From Leptospira sp. (GTDB taxonomy: Bacteria; Spirochaetota; Leptospiria; Leptospirales; Leptospiraceae), in NCBI GenBank assembly GCA_027531445.1, contig JAPZRK010000091.1, positions 1 through 48,638 on the forward strand: a stretch of DNA of 48,638 bases, written 5' to 3'. This document shows, piece after piece, positions 34,152-43,016 of this stretch; the stretch's first letter is position 1; every line of letters starts with the position of its first letter. The notes below the pieces were generated by a model, which was not told the DNA's origin, did not search any database, and saw nothing but the letters and a program-made list of their open reading frames with translations. Position numbers and translations under genes: made by a program.

Positions 34152-34637
34152 ATGACTGAGAAACCTTACCGTAAAAATGTTGGCATGGTTGTCTTTAACT
34201 CGCAAGGCGAAGTGATCGTTGGGGAGAGAGTTCATTTCCCAAATTCCTGGCAGTTCCCTCAAGGTGGCATCGATGAAAAAGAAGATTATATTGATGCCGC
34301 CAAACGAGAATTGTATGAAGAACTGGGAATTAAGGATGCGGTCTATGTTGGAGAATATCCAGATTGGATTCCATATGATTTTCCAAACAATTTGCACCTG
34401 AATGCGAACCTACAAAAATATCGAGGTCAATTACAAAGGTGGATCCTCTATTATTGGGATGGGGCATTGAGCGATTGCGATCTCACTCATCACGAGATCG
34501 AATTTTTATCTATCCGTTTTATGCGACTAGAAGAAACAGTCGAGGCTGTTGTTGATTTCAAAAAACCTGTATATCAAAAGTTTGTGCCTTTTTTCTCCAA
34601 TCTCGTCCAAAATTACATTGCACATAATGTAAAATAA
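34152..34637 (+). CDS. rppH: RNA pyrophosphohydrolase RppH
   Basis: 161 residues. It has the RppH opening YRKNVGMVVFNSQGEVIVGER, then WQFPQGGIDEKED and a perfect Nudix box GGIDEKEDYIDAAKRELYEELGI. The downstream SIRFMRLEETVEAVVDFKKPVY segment is also typical. RppH converts 5'-triphosphate mRNA ends to monophosphate and triggers decay, and relatives hydrolyse diadenosine polyphosphates. A GGGGA ribosome site lies 12 bases before the ATG. Acylphosphatase and aldo/keto reductase genes follow closely. Confidence 0.92.
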   Translation: MTEKPYRKNVGMVVFNSQGEVIVGERVHFPNSWQFPQGGIDEKEDYIDAAKRELYEELGIKDAVYVGEYPDWIPYDFPNNLHLNANLQKYRGQLQRWILYYWDGALSDCDLTHHEIEFLSIRFMRLEETVEAVVDFKKPVYQKFVPFFSNLVQNYIAHNVK

Positions 34638-34667
34638 TCAATGCTACTTAGTTAGGAGAATTACCCC

Positions 34668-34955
34668 TTGGGAAAATCAGAAGAAGGCAAAGCAAGAATC
34701 GTTGTTAGAGGATTTGTACAGGGCGTTGGATTCCGCTACTATATCATGCAAAAAGCCCAAGAAATGAGATTAAAAGGTTATACTCAAAATCTACCGAATG
34801 GAGAGGTTGAAGCTGTCGTGGAAGGAGACAAGTTATTCATTGAAGACTTGTATAGAGCAATGCAACGCGGTCCAACTAAAGCAAAAGTAACAGATCATGT
34901 CATTGAATGGGGTGATCCAAAAAATTTATTTCGCACATTTTCAATCAAACGGTAG
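34668..34955 (+). CDS. acyP: Acylphosphatase
   Basis: 95 residues. It starts at TTG, supported by AGGAG nine bases upstream; no ATG gives the full domain. The signature is VRGFVQGVGFRYYIMQKAQEMRLKGYTQNLPNGEVEAVVEG. The catalytic Arg is in GFRYY and the Asn in QNLPNG. The last part, MQRGPTKAKV, also fits. The enzyme hydrolyses acyl phosphates such as acetyl phosphate or 1,3-bisphosphoglycerate. It lies 30 bp after rppH and 8 bp before the reductase. Confidence 0.93.
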   Translation: MGKSEEGKARIVVRGFVQGVGFRYYIMQKAQEMRLKGYTQNLPNGEVEAVVEGDKLFIEDLYRAMQRGPTKAKVTDHVIEWGDPKNLFRTFSIKR

Positions 34956-34963
34956 TTATATTT

Positions 34964-35980
34964 ATGAAAAAAAGAAGATTAGGCAAAACTGGTATCGTTG
35001 TTTCTGAAATATGTATGGGTACAATGACTTTCGGATCCTCATGTGATGAGGGAGAGGCGTTCCGAATTTTAGATCGAGCCTATGACGCCGGAATCGATTT
35101 TTATGATACTGCCGAAATTTATCCTGTGCCACCCCAAAAGTCATGGGTTCACCGAACAGAGGAAATATTTGGGAAATGGCTCAAAACAAAACCGAGAGAT
35201 GGGATCATCCTCGCTACTAAAGTGGCAGGACCTGGGCATGGTTGGTTCAGTCCTCCCCTTAGAGAAGGAAAAACTTCTCTTGATCGATACCATATCAAAA
35301 AAGCTATCGAAGGATCATTAAGAAGACTTGGTATCGAAACGATAGATCTCTATCAAACACATTGGCCAGATCATGATATGCCATATGATGAGACTATGGA
35401 AGTCCTCACTGAATTAAAGGAGGAAGGTAAGATTCGCTATGCTGGATGTTCCAATGAAACTTCCTTTGGCTTAATGAAGAGTCTTTGGACTTCAGATAAA
35501 TATAACCTAACTAGATACGAATCAATTCAAAATAATTTTAGTATACTCAATCGCAGATTTGAAGATGAGTTAGCTCAAGTGTGCAGAAAAGAAGGAGTTT
35601 CCCTTCTCCCTTATTCACCTCTTGCTGGCGGCGTTTTAACTGGAAAATACAATGGCCCAAATCCTCCTGAGGGCGCTCGCTTCGTAAAGTACATGAAAGA
35701 CGGTGAACGACAAAAACGAATGTCAAACCGTTTTCTTAATGACGATACGATCGCATCAACCGCAGAATTGATCAACGTTGCCAAAGAAGCTGGTATGAGC
35801 GTTACCGTAATGTCTGTTGCTTGGAGCAAACAACATGATTATGTAGCATCGACTATTATTGGAGCAAATACGGTTGCTCAGTTAGAAGAATCGTTGAAGG
35901 CGGTTGATGTGACACTCAGCGAAGATACTTTGAATCAGATCAATCAGGTATCTAAAAAAATTCCTTACCCAATGGGATAA
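34964..35980 (+). CDS. Aldo/keto reductase
   Basis: 338 residues with the full AKR TIM barrel. The catalytic tetrad includes Asp and Tyr in DAGIDFYDTAEIY, Lys in ILATKVAGPG and His in DLYQTHWPD. The NADPH-binding C-terminal segment is SVAWSKQHDYVASTIIGANTVAQLEESL. It is closest in style to the Tas-like (AKR11/12) branch because of the PVPPQKSWVHRTEEIFGKWL insertion. It reduces aldehydes or ketones with NADPH, and the substrate is unknown. It follows acylphosphatase by 8 bp and is 9 bp from the next gene, so it is probably in one operon with rppH and acyP. Confidence 0.93.
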   Translation: MKKRRLGKTGIVVSEICMGTMTFGSSCDEGEAFRILDRAYDAGIDFYDTAEIYPVPPQKSWVHRTEEIFGKWLKTKPRDGIILATKVAGPGHGWFSPPLREGKTSLDRYHIKKAIEGSLRRLGIETIDLYQTHWPDHDMPYDETMEVLTELKEEGKIRYAGCSNETSFGLMKSLWTSDKYNLTRYESIQNNFSILNRRFEDELAQVCRKEGVSLLPYSPLAGGVLTGKYNGPNPPEGARFVKYMKDGERQKRMSNRFLNDDTIASTAELINVAKEAGMSVTVMSVAWSKQHDYVASTIIGANTVAQLEESLKAVDVTLSEDTLNQINQVSKKIPYPMG

Positions 35981-35989
35981 CTGAACGTT

Positions 35990-36625
35990 ATGAATACCGC
36001 TATCGTAAAATTCAAAATCAAAAAAGCAATCAACTCATTGATGATGAAAGCCTTGATTCTTTTTTTAGTTTCTTTGCTATTGCCAGAGTGTTCAACATTT
36101 GGACCAAGAAATGCTCAAAGTTCACTCATTATCATACAAATGAATCTTCAAAAAGACGAACTATTGTTAGATGAGTTTGTTGATCCTAGATTTCAAAAAG
36201 TCACTTTGAGAAAAGGTGATTCCGTTTATGAATATTCAGAAAATTCGGAACATTACTACTACTTTCAAAACTTAAAACCAGGACAATACGAAATCTATGA
36301 TGCAGTCCATCTACTGAATCGAGGCGCTTCAGATTTTCCATCCGGCTCTACTAAACAACCAATGAAAATTGATATCGATTTTGATAAAAAGGAAATCGAT
36401 TCAACTCGATTAAATTTGGAGCCTGGAACTGTAGTTTTTATGGGAACCTTCAATATTAGAGTGAATTTTAAATTTCAAGGTGAGCCAGAAATCATTATTA
36501 AGTATTCAAAGAGTGTGGAAGAAGAACATGCAGCATTTGATCACCTATACAAAAACTATCCTCGTAACGGTTGGGGTCAAAAGGCAAAAGCAAGAGCCAA
36601 GTTTATGCAATCTATCGGGCAATGA
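35990..36625 (+). CDS. Putative lipoprotein of unknown function
   Basis: 211 residues from the ATG at 35990, or about 194 from an internal ATG at 36041 that gives a standard signal peptide (MMKALILFLVSLLLPEC). The LLPEC sequence is a loose spirochaete-type lipobox with Glu at -1, so lipidation is uncertain. The mature domain is beta-rich (YEYSENSEHYYYFQNLKPGQYEIYDAVH), resembling carboxypeptidase-regulatory or Big-like folds, with a C-terminal helix. No family is recognised. It ends directly beside the convergent histidine-phosphatase-like stop. Confidence 0.6.
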   Translation: MNTAIVKFKIKKAINSLMMKALILFLVSLLLPECSTFGPRNAQSSLIIIQMNLQKDELLLDEFVDPRFQKVTLRKGDSVYEYSENSEHYYYFQNLKPGQYEIYDAVHLLNRGASDFPSGSTKQPMKIDIDFDKKEIDSTRLNLEPGTVVFMGTFNIRVNFKFQGEPEIIIKYSKSVEEEHAAFDHLYKNYPRNGWGQKAKARAKFMQSIGQ

Positions 36626-37339
36626 TTAAACGATAGTCTTATCTTCTGGATTCATCAAATGTGGGGTGCCGTTAAATGATACCGGTTCCCAAATGCCAGC
36701 TGACTTTTTGAAAATGCTCAAGGATGAATTTAAAATATATTTCATAAATATTGGATAATCTTCCATCTTTAATTTACAAGAAATACCCATAACGATTGCT
36801 ACAGGAGTACTGGACGATACTACAAGTGTACTTTTCATATTTTCTGGGATTGACGCAAGCCCACCCAAAATCAAATCAACATATTCTTTGAATGTATAAG
36901 GTTCTACTGGATCCCAAACTCCATTCACCCAATCAGCCAAAACTTTTTGAATCAGTAATTGAAAATGATCTCTAGTTGTAGGTGATTTCTGTTCCCAGGC
37001 TTCTTTATAATTCTTATAGTTATATGCGAAATCAGAATCCACATGACGAATCTTAGCTGCCAGTGTGAGCCACATTTTTGGATCAAATTCATTCCAGGAT
37101 TCATTTACAATTGCTTCCGGCATACAAAAATGTTCTGTTTGAAAGGCTTTTGCAATCCCTTCCATGGTTTGTTTTTGGCGTTTCAATGAGCCAGTAAAAA
37201 CAGAATCAAACTCAATGTTCTGACTCAAAAAATAATTTCCAAGCGCATTAGCTTGTTTATGTCCTAGTTCGGTAAGTTGATCATAATCCTTGCCCAATCG
37301 ATCGGCCTGACCATGTCTCACTAAATAAAGATAAGTCAT
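36626..37339 (-). CDS. Histidine phosphatase-superfamily protein lacking the second His
   Basis: 237 residues with a phosphoglycerate-mutase fold. LVRHGQADRLG carries the nucleophile H9, SLKRQKQTM the second Arg, and NESWNEFDP the acidic position. The segment that normally reads VVSHGG is VVSSSTPVA, so the second catalytic His is Ser176. Activity may be lost or changed. The gene starts one base after the DUF6285 stop and is last in an operon that carries an APH-like kinase and an acyl-CoA dehydrogenase-like enzyme, so it may act on a phosphorylated intermediate or serve as a binding protein. It is an inference from context. Confidence 0.8.
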   Translation of the reverse strand: MTYLYLVRHGQADRLGKDYDQLTELGHKQANALGNYFLSQNIEFDSVFTGSLKRQKQTMEGIAKAFQTEHFCMPEAIVNESWNEFDPKMWLTLAAKIRHVDSDFAYNYKNYKEAWEQKSPTTRDHFQLLIQKVLADWVNGVWDPVEPYTFKEYVDLILGGLASIPENMKSTLVVSSSTPVAIVMGISCKLKMEDYPIFMKYILNSSLSIFKKSAGIWEPVSFNGTPHLMNPEDKTIV

Positions 37340-37753
37340 CTAAGTATTAAACCTTGGATTTGAAATGGAAAGATTATTTTTTAAAGTTTGTTTCACATGT
37401 AACCAAGTCTTCGAATTTATATCCGGAACCTTATCCTTGCGAATCGTCTCCACCAGTTTTTGATTTAGATCCTTTAATTTTTGAATCTTTGCATTCTTGG
37501 GAAGTGCCGAAAATTCCTCTCTAGTTATTTTGATTCCTTCGCTCAGTTTATCTACGAATTGAAGTGATTCAAATTCTGCTAAAAAAAGATTTTCATCTTT
37601 TTCAAATTCTCTAGAGATAACTCCGAGCATATTCCAGCTAACGAGTGTCTTATATGAAAGTAGCTCATCGTCCTCAAGCTTTGGTAAAATTTCTTTCATC
37701 AGTAAATCTTGAATGGTACTCAAGATCTCTTTCGCGTCCGGTCTATATTGCAT
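37340..37753 (-). CDS. DUF6285 / LvaB-like partner protein
   Basis: 137 residues from the ATG at 37753, with GAGGAA eight bases upstream. A TTG 15 bp further up is in frame. It is a small helical protein (QYRPDAKEILSTIQDLLMKEILPKLEDDELLSYKTLVSWNMLGVISREF), the usual form of DUF6285, which is found beside APH-like kinases and acyl-CoA dehydrogenases. In Pseudomonas LvaB is such a small protein required by the LvaA kinase. The start overlaps the kinase stop by 11 bp, fitting a tight stoichiometric partnership. Confidence 0.75.
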   Translation of the reverse strand: MQYRPDAKEILSTIQDLLMKEILPKLEDDELLSYKTLVSWNMLGVISREFEKDENLFLAEFESLQFVDKLSEGIKITREEFSALPKNAKIQKLKDLNQKLVETIRKDKVPDINSKTWLHVKQTLKNNLSISNPRFNT

Positions 37754-38786
37754 TTTCCAGTTCCTCAATCAAACGCATTGCTTCCCATTCCATCTCAGCA
37801 GTCCTTCTACCTATAGCGGCAAGCTCTATTCCTTTGTCTTTACCAGATAAGTGTCGTTCAGCTTGTTGCGCTGAACCAATCGCCCATCGAATATTTCCCA
37901 TCACTTCCCAATATGTAACTTTTTTTGCATCTACTGTGAAACCGGAAGAATTCGAATATTCGCGATAAAAATCTGCACGATCTCCAAATCCACCAACTTC
38001 CTTATTGAGTTTTCCAAATCTCCAATCACGCATACAGAGCCAAGCTATATCTTCATGACGATCTCCCCAATGAGCAAATTCATAATCGAGGATTCCTTGC
38101 AGACCATCCTTATTCATCATAAAATTCCCAGTTCTATAATCTCCATGAACAAGCACAATAGAATCTACATTAGGTGCCTTCGCTTCCAGCCAATTCAGTA
38201 CAAGTTCAATGGCAGGATGTATTTCAGGTAGTTCTGCAAGAGTGGTTCGTAGATCTCGGATACAGTTTTCTATGTAGTTATCGACCTGCGTTAACTTTAA
38301 CTTATCTTTTAACGAGTTATCTTTCACTTTCTCGGGTGTAATGGAATGTAACTTTGAAAGGTTAAGCGCTAGATCAGCTACCATTCCATTTTTGCGATAA
38401 GAGCTTAATTCAGGATCTTTAACAATGTAACGTCCCGATGCCTTGCCTAAAATCTTTTCCATCAAAAAAAAAGGAGCACCGATTATTTCTGGAGCTTCTT
38501 CTAAATAAATTGGCTCAGGAGTTTTGACTCCTGCATTAAACACAAGTTCAGCCACTCGGAATTCATCCCTCTTTGAAAGTGAGGATAAAAGGGATCCTCC
38601 TTTGTCAGTGCGCAAAACCATCTCTTTCGTTTGTTTTTGAGAGGAATCAACAATTTCTAATTGGATCGAATAATTGTCCTGACATGCCCCACCACTCAAG
38701 TGAGAAATTTGAAGAACCTTAACTGGTTTTTGCCATACTTTCGTTAGATGAGAATTGATTGCCTGTTCCAATTCTTGGATTATCAT
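37743..38786 (-). CDS. APH-like phosphotransferase (LvaA/ACAD10-type kinase)
   Basis: 347 residues with the aminoglycoside-phosphotransferase kinase fold. A nucleotide-binding N-lobe (LSGGACQDNYSIQL, MVLRTDKGG) is followed by FLMEKILG (hinge), VLVHGDYRTGNFMMN (catalytic Asp with Asn) and GILDYEFAHWGDRHEDIAWLC (metal Asp). It belongs to the ACAD10/ACAD11/LvaA branch rather than to antibiotic resistance. LvaA with LvaB phosphorylates the hydroxyl of 4-hydroxyacyl-CoA. The context with a DUF6285 gene and an acyl-CoA dehydrogenase supports the same role here. Confidence 0.85.
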   Translation of the reverse strand: MIIQELEQAINSHLTKVWQKPVKVLQISHLSGGACQDNYSIQLEIVDSSQKQTKEMVLRTDKGGSLLSSLSKRDEFRVAELVFNAGVKTPEPIYLEEAPEIIGAPFFLMEKILGKASGRYIVKDPELSSYRKNGMVADLALNLSKLHSITPEKVKDNSLKDKLKLTQVDNYIENCIRDLRTTLAELPEIHPAIELVLNWLEAKAPNVDSIVLVHGDYRTGNFMMNKDGLQGILDYEFAHWGDRHEDIAWLCMRDWRFGKLNKEVGGFGDRADFYREYSNSSGFTVDAKKVTYWEVMGNIRWAIGSAQQAERHLSGKDKGIELAAIGRRTAEMEWEAMRLIEELENAI

Positions 38787-38828
38787 TTACAGCCTCTTGA
38801 AAAAAAGATCAAAATATGAATCACTCAT

Positions 38829-40004
38829 TTAAAAGTCCCATTTTTGAGATAAATAGTTTCTTCCAATGACCATTTTATGCACTTCAGAAGGACCATCGGC
38901 AATTCGTGCAGCTCGTGCATCACGATAAAACAATTCTAAAGGAAGATCTCTTGAATAACCTTTGCCACCACATATTTGTATGGCGGTATCTATTGTGTTG
39001 CAAAGTGCCTCACTCACTTTCCATTTTGCCATCGATGTTTCCTGTCGAGCATCCAAACCCTTTTGTAAAAGCCAACCAGCCTTCAAAGTTAACATAAATC
39101 CCATCTCTATGGCTGTTGCACATTCAGCAAACATCCATTGAATGCCTTGGTGTTCCGAAATTTTTTGAGAAAATACTTCTCTTTCTTTTGCATATGTTCT
39201 AGCAATACTAAGTGCCCGCCTTGCCATTCCAGTCCAACGCATACAGTGCGTTAATCTAGCTGGTCCTAATCTTTCTTGGGACAATCGAAAACCTTCTGCT
39301 ACGCGACCTAATACCATATCTTCCGGAACTTCTACATTCTCAAAATTCAATTCACAATGACCGCCCGGCCCATGTGATCCCATGAGTTCTATCTCACGAA
39401 CCATAGTATAACCCTTGGAATCCGTTGGCACTAGAAACATCGTCGTTTTGCGAAAGCTTCCGTTTACCTTTGCCATTACAATTAGATATTTAGCACCATT
39501 TGCTCCTGTGCAGTACCACTTCCTTCCATTTAGTATATACTTATCTCCTACTTTTTCTGCATTTGTTTGCAAAGAGGTTGGATCGGAGCCGGCTCCTGGT
39601 GAAGGTTCTGTCATCGCAAAACCTGTTCTTATCTCTCCTCGACACAAGGGATGTAAGATGAGTTCTTTTTGTTTGTCTGTAGCGGCAAGGGAAAGCAAAT
39701 GCATATTGCCCTCGTCAGGCGCATCACAATTGAATATATAAGGAGCGATTGGTGATCTACCAATTTCTGAAAATATGATGCAGGTCCCTATCTGATCTAA
39801 CCCAAGACCCCCTTCCGTTTTGGGAAGGTGGGGAGTCCAAAATCCTGCCGCACGAACCTTAGCGCGTGCTTGTTGATTTATGTCTTCAGGCATCCTGCCT
39901 TTTTCATAATTATAGAATTTTTCTAGAGGAATGATCTCTTTTTGGATAAACTCACGGATGTCCTTGCGAATCGATTCAACAGCTTCAGGTATTTCAAAGT
40001 CCAT
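38829..40004 (-). CDS. Acyl-CoA dehydrogenase-like enzyme (ACAD10/11-LvaC type)
   Basis: 391 residues, full-length ACAD fold. FAD/acyl-CoA motifs are TGFAMTEPSPGAGSDPTSL, WYCTGANGAKYLIVMAK and QICGGKGYSRDLPLELFYRDARAARI. The position of the usual catalytic Glu (EGT) reads ADGPSEVH, with Asp370. That change is known from ACAD10/11-type enzymes, which eliminate phosphate from 4-phosphooxyacyl-CoA rather than simply desaturate. It is the first gene of a four-gene minus-strand operon with the kinase (42-bp gap), the DUF6285 protein and the phosphatase-like protein. Confidence 0.88.
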   Translation of the reverse strand: MDFEIPEAVESIRKDIREFIQKEIIPLEKFYNYEKGRMPEDINQQARAKVRAAGFWTPHLPKTEGGLGLDQIGTCIIFSEIGRSPIAPYIFNCDAPDEGNMHLLSLAATDKQKELILHPLCRGEIRTGFAMTEPSPGAGSDPTSLQTNAEKVGDKYILNGRKWYCTGANGAKYLIVMAKVNGSFRKTTMFLVPTDSKGYTMVREIELMGSHGPGGHCELNFENVEVPEDMVLGRVAEGFRLSQERLGPARLTHCMRWTGMARRALSIARTYAKEREVFSQKISEHQGIQWMFAECATAIEMGFMLTLKAGWLLQKGLDARQETSMAKWKVSEALCNTIDTAIQICGGKGYSRDLPLELFYRDARAARIADGPSEVHKMVIGRNYLSQKWDF

Positions 40005-40046
40005 GAACCAAAAATATTCTAAGAGATAAAGAGAGGGAAAACTTTT

Positions 40047-40946
40047 TTATAAATGAGATTGAAAAAAAGGTCTTTGTCGTTTTGAATTTCTTCGTACTTC
40101 AAAGTGCAAATGTGGTCCAGTTGTTCTACCGGTCATTCCAACCTCCGCAATTTTTTGCCCTTTTTTGACCCTTTCTCCAATTTTCACTGCATAACTACTT
40201 AAATGTCCATATCTCGTTTCATATCCCATAGAATGTTTGATAATGATCAATTTTCCATAGCCACCACTAACAGACGCAAGTTCAATTATGCCATCTTGGG
40301 AAGCGAAGACATCTGTGCCTTCTTCTGCAGCTAAATCTATTCCGCCATGAAACGTTGTCTTTTTTGTAAAAGGATCAATGCGATTTCCAAAGGAAGAAGT
40401 TAAGGTTGCTCCTTTCAAAGGTGTAAAAAAACCTGAGCCATAAAAAAATGATTTTTCGATTTTTCCCATTACGATACCTGGAACAAACCACTTTTCTCTT
40501 GCTCCATCATATTGAAGTTTCTCTTCGGAAATATTATATTTTTCTGCTATGTTTTGTTTGATTCGGTCCGTATTTTCTGAGGTCTCCGGGTGAAAGACAC
40601 CTCTCATATTCGGTATTTCTAAAACCATTCCTTCTACCAAATCATGCGGAGAACTCAGCTCATTTACCGAGGATAAAGTCTCGAGATCCATCCCTGTTCT
40701 CGCCATGATCTTAAAGAAAGTATCATCCTTTTTTACTTTATATTGAAAGTAACGGAGTGGAATGAGTTTATCATCTGAGTGAAGTGATTTTGAAATCCGG
40801 AGATTTTCTTTTACATCAGATCTTAAACTCTTTAGGAGTGGATTCGAATAATCCAAATTCGCTAGAGTTACTGCATTGGAATGAAGATGGCGCGAAAAAA
40901 CAAAGGATAGCAGTATAATTATGAAAAATCTTGGAGTTGTGACCAT
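40047..40946 (-). CDS. LysM-M23 peptidoglycan endopeptidase
   Basis: 299 residues. It has a signal peptide (1-23, ending HLHSNA), then a LysM-like domain (about 68-115, YKVKKDDTFFKIMARTGMDLETL), a linker and a C-terminal M23 peptidase domain. Zinc-binding motifs are FHGGIDLAA (HXXXD form) and GPHLHFEV. The active-site supporting His is in RYGHLSSY. It cuts peptide cross-bridges in peptidoglycan, or acts as an activator. It lies alone, about 40 bp from the ACAD operon, and is divergent from the CPBP gene across about 80 bp. Confidence 0.92.
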   Translation of the reverse strand: MVTTPRFFIIILLSFVFSRHLHSNAVTLANLDYSNPLLKSLRSDVKENLRISKSLHSDDKLIPLRYFQYKVKKDDTFFKIMARTGMDLETLSSVNELSSPHDLVEGMVLEIPNMRGVFHPETSENTDRIKQNIAEKYNISEEKLQYDGAREKWFVPGIVMGKIEKSFFYGSGFFTPLKGATLTSSFGNRIDPFTKKTTFHGGIDLAAEEGTDVFASQDGIIELASVSGGYGKLIIIKHSMGYETRYGHLSSYAVKIGERVKKGQKIAEVGMTGRTTGPHLHFEVRRNSKRQRPFFQSHL

Positions 40947-41024
40947 GACAGACGTATACTCTGATTGTCGGATCAGTTGAAAAAAACGATGACGATATTA
41001 CCCTAAGGGAGACGATGGAAGCAC

Positions 41025-41918
41025 ATGACATCTCGTTTTTTTGAGATTTTTAAGCTAACGACCTTTGCTTTGGGTATCATCTTAATCGCAAATCTCGTTT
41101 TTTCCGTATTTTACCAACAATTTGTCTATACGGTTGTCCTAAACGATCGTCTTCCACCAGAAATCTCAGAGAATTTTTCGGAAGATGCAGCAAATCCTGA
41201 TATTTCCTTTTCCGAATCATACAAGAAAGTTAGGGAGTCGGTCGAGACATTAGAAAAACAGTTACAATCAGAATTTCGTGAAAATCCGAATATTGCCCTC
41301 GAACGTTTTTACGATATCATGTTAAAGGACAAACCCTATCTGCTTTTTGTTCAATCTCTGTTATGGTTTGTTTCGTTTATTGGACTAGGATATTTGATTC
41401 TCAAAAAAATATTAAAATTTGAACTAACGGATTTAAGCGAGGAATTATCGATTCCAATTATTTTGAATGGGATAATGAATGGTTTCATTATTTTCTTCAT
41501 AGTGGTCGTGTTTGGTGTCATACTCAAATTATTGGGAGTCGAAGCAAATCCAGGTTTATTTCCTACAAAACTCTTTAAGGCATTGGCTGGTGATGGAGTT
41601 TTACTTCTTTGGGCAATCTATAGTGTTGGAATAATTACTGGAATCATCGAAGAAGTTTTCTTTAGAGGTTTTCTATTGAAAACGTTTATCGACAAAGATC
41701 TTGGTAATGAAGGTTTACTTCTAATTTCGGTAATTTTTGGATACCTTCACTTTGGAGTTGGAACAACAGTTGCGGTCCCATTTTTGATAGGTTTAGTAGG
41801 TTTATTTTTTGGATATATCTACATAAAAAATAAAAACATTTGGGTATCTATTGCTTGTCATGCGACTTACAATAGCTTAGGCCTTCTTCTTGCTTATGCG
41901 GGTGCAGAAAACATATGA
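41025..41918 (+). CDS. CPBP-family intramembrane glutamic protease
   Basis: 297 residues with about six to seven membrane helices. The family motifs are all present: EEVFFRGF (EEXXXR), a His in GYLHFGVG and HATYNSLG (HXXXN). Between the first and second helices lies an acidic periplasmic segment of about 75 residues. CPBP proteins are CAAX-protease-like intramembrane enzymes, often acting on peptides or immunity. No bacteriocin gene is visible nearby. The stop overlaps the next gene's start (ATGA). Confidence 0.88.
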   Translation: MTSRFFEIFKLTTFALGIILIANLVFSVFYQQFVYTVVLNDRLPPEISENFSEDAANPDISFSESYKKVRESVETLEKQLQSEFRENPNIALERFYDIMLKDKPYLLFVQSLLWFVSFIGLGYLILKKILKFELTDLSEELSIPIILNGIMNGFIIFFIVVVFGVILKLLGVEANPGLFPTKLFKALAGDGVLLLWAIYSVGIITGIIEEVFFRGFLLKTFIDKDLGNEGLLLISVIFGYLHFGVGTTVAVPFLIGLVGLFFGYIYIKNKNIWVSIACHATYNSLGLLLAYAGAENI

Positions 41919-42658
41919 AAAAAATATTCAATCGTTTCGTTCACTTAATGTTACTCATTACCGGCTTATCATTTCAAAATATTTATGCAGGTGAAACTAT
42001 CGAGGTATTAGGATCACCTGATGATTTAAATATAAGACTTACTGCGCTTCTTAACAAATTGAATCCAGATTATTATGCAGACGATAAGACCAATGGTTTT
42101 GTCTATAAATACCGCCATCGATGGAACAATCCGTATGATTTTAATATCTACATTGGTAAGGTAAGCAAAAATTCACCTGATTCCATTTTACGTGTTGAAT
42201 CACCGAGACAGGGACAAGAAAAGATGTGGAAGCAAATCTTTGAACAGGAACTTTTACAAAAGCCTCCTCATGTAAGTGCCGTTCCTCTATCTAAAAAATA
42301 TCATGTAGTTACCCAAACTTTAAATCTAGTTACTCCTATCGCATCCGTTGGTTACAATTCATGGAACTCTCCACTTTATTCGGGAAGAGATACGGTCATT
42401 AGCATGGCCATTTATTTTCTAACAGATCTTATCTTAGTTGGAGGTGCTTACCTTTATGCAGAACAAAATCTACCACGTAAGAATATTTGGGGCAATCTGT
42501 TAAACGAAAAAGGTCCTGGTAATGTTTGGGATAGTCCGAACGCAATTGGTATCTTTGGTGCGATGGCCGTATCACGTGGAATTCGAGCATTTGATGCATG
42601 GGAAGATACCTCCGCACACAACAAAACGGCTCAATTTAGTTGGTCATTCAAATTCTGA
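41915..42658 (+). CDS. Secreted hypothetical protein
   Basis: 247 residues. A signal peptide (1-25, ending NIYAGE) precedes a mature region with aromatic strands (GFVYKYRHRWNNPYDFNIYIG, YNSWNSPLYSGRD) and one hydrophobic helix near 165-180 (MAIYFLTDLILVGGAYLYAEQ). It ends in FSWSFKF, an aromatic terminal pattern that could belong to an outer-membrane protein. No family is recognised. It is translationally coupled to the CPBP protease. Confidence 0.6.
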   Translation: MKKIFNRFVHLMLLITGLSFQNIYAGETIEVLGSPDDLNIRLTALLNKLNPDYYADDKTNGFVYKYRHRWNNPYDFNIYIGKVSKNSPDSILRVESPRQGQEKMWKQIFEQELLQKPPHVSAVPLSKKYHVVTQTLNLVTPIASVGYNSWNSPLYSGRDTVISMAIYFLTDLILVGGAYLYAEQNLPRKNIWGNLLNEKGPGNVWDSPNAIGIFGAMAVSRGIRAFDAWEDTSAHNKTAQFSWSFKF

Positions 42659-42660
42659 GT

Positions 42661-42996
42661 TTAAGTTTTAAACAAATCTTTGACTGCATCTCTCGCATTC
42701 GATTTTTCAAAATCTTCTCTTTCAATTAGTATAAGATCAAGTTTTTCCTTTTCAATTCTTGCTAAAATTTTCCCGACTTCCGCAGGATTTGATATCTTGG
42801 TTGCAAGATACTTAAATGTCGTTCCACAATCCGGACACTTTTTATCTTTGATATAATTTAACCCAAGTTTTTTGCAACTACCACAGGTGCCATACAAATC
42901 ATCTATGTATAGCAATTGTTTTTTGATGGCATCACTATCGACTTGAGTCCAAACTCTAATAAATTTTGATTTATTTCCTGTAGGTTCTTGGGTCAT
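42661..42996 (-). CDS. Small zinc-ribbon protein
   Basis: 111 residues with a four-Cys zinc ribbon (TCGSCKKLG...KKCPDCGTTFK, residues about 37-60) between two helical, charged regions. It has no signal peptide and is probably cytoplasmic. The ribbon may bind RNA, DNA or a protein, but no family is recognised. It ends 2 bp from the convergent secreted-protein stop and diverges from the DUF423 gene by 20 bp. Confidence 0.7.
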   Translation of the reverse strand: MTQEPTGNKSKFIRVWTQVDSDAIKKQLLYIDDLYGTCGSCKKLGLNYIKDKKCPDCGTTFKYLATKISNPAEVGKILARIEKEKLDLILIEREDFEKSNARDAVKDLFKT

Positions 42997-43016
42997 AGTT
43001 GAAAGAAAGGTGAAAT

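Noticed and set aside
37743..38786. Aminoglycoside resistance gene
   Set aside because: The kinase fold is present, but the DUF6285 and acyl-CoA dehydrogenase neighbours point to acyl-CoA metabolism.
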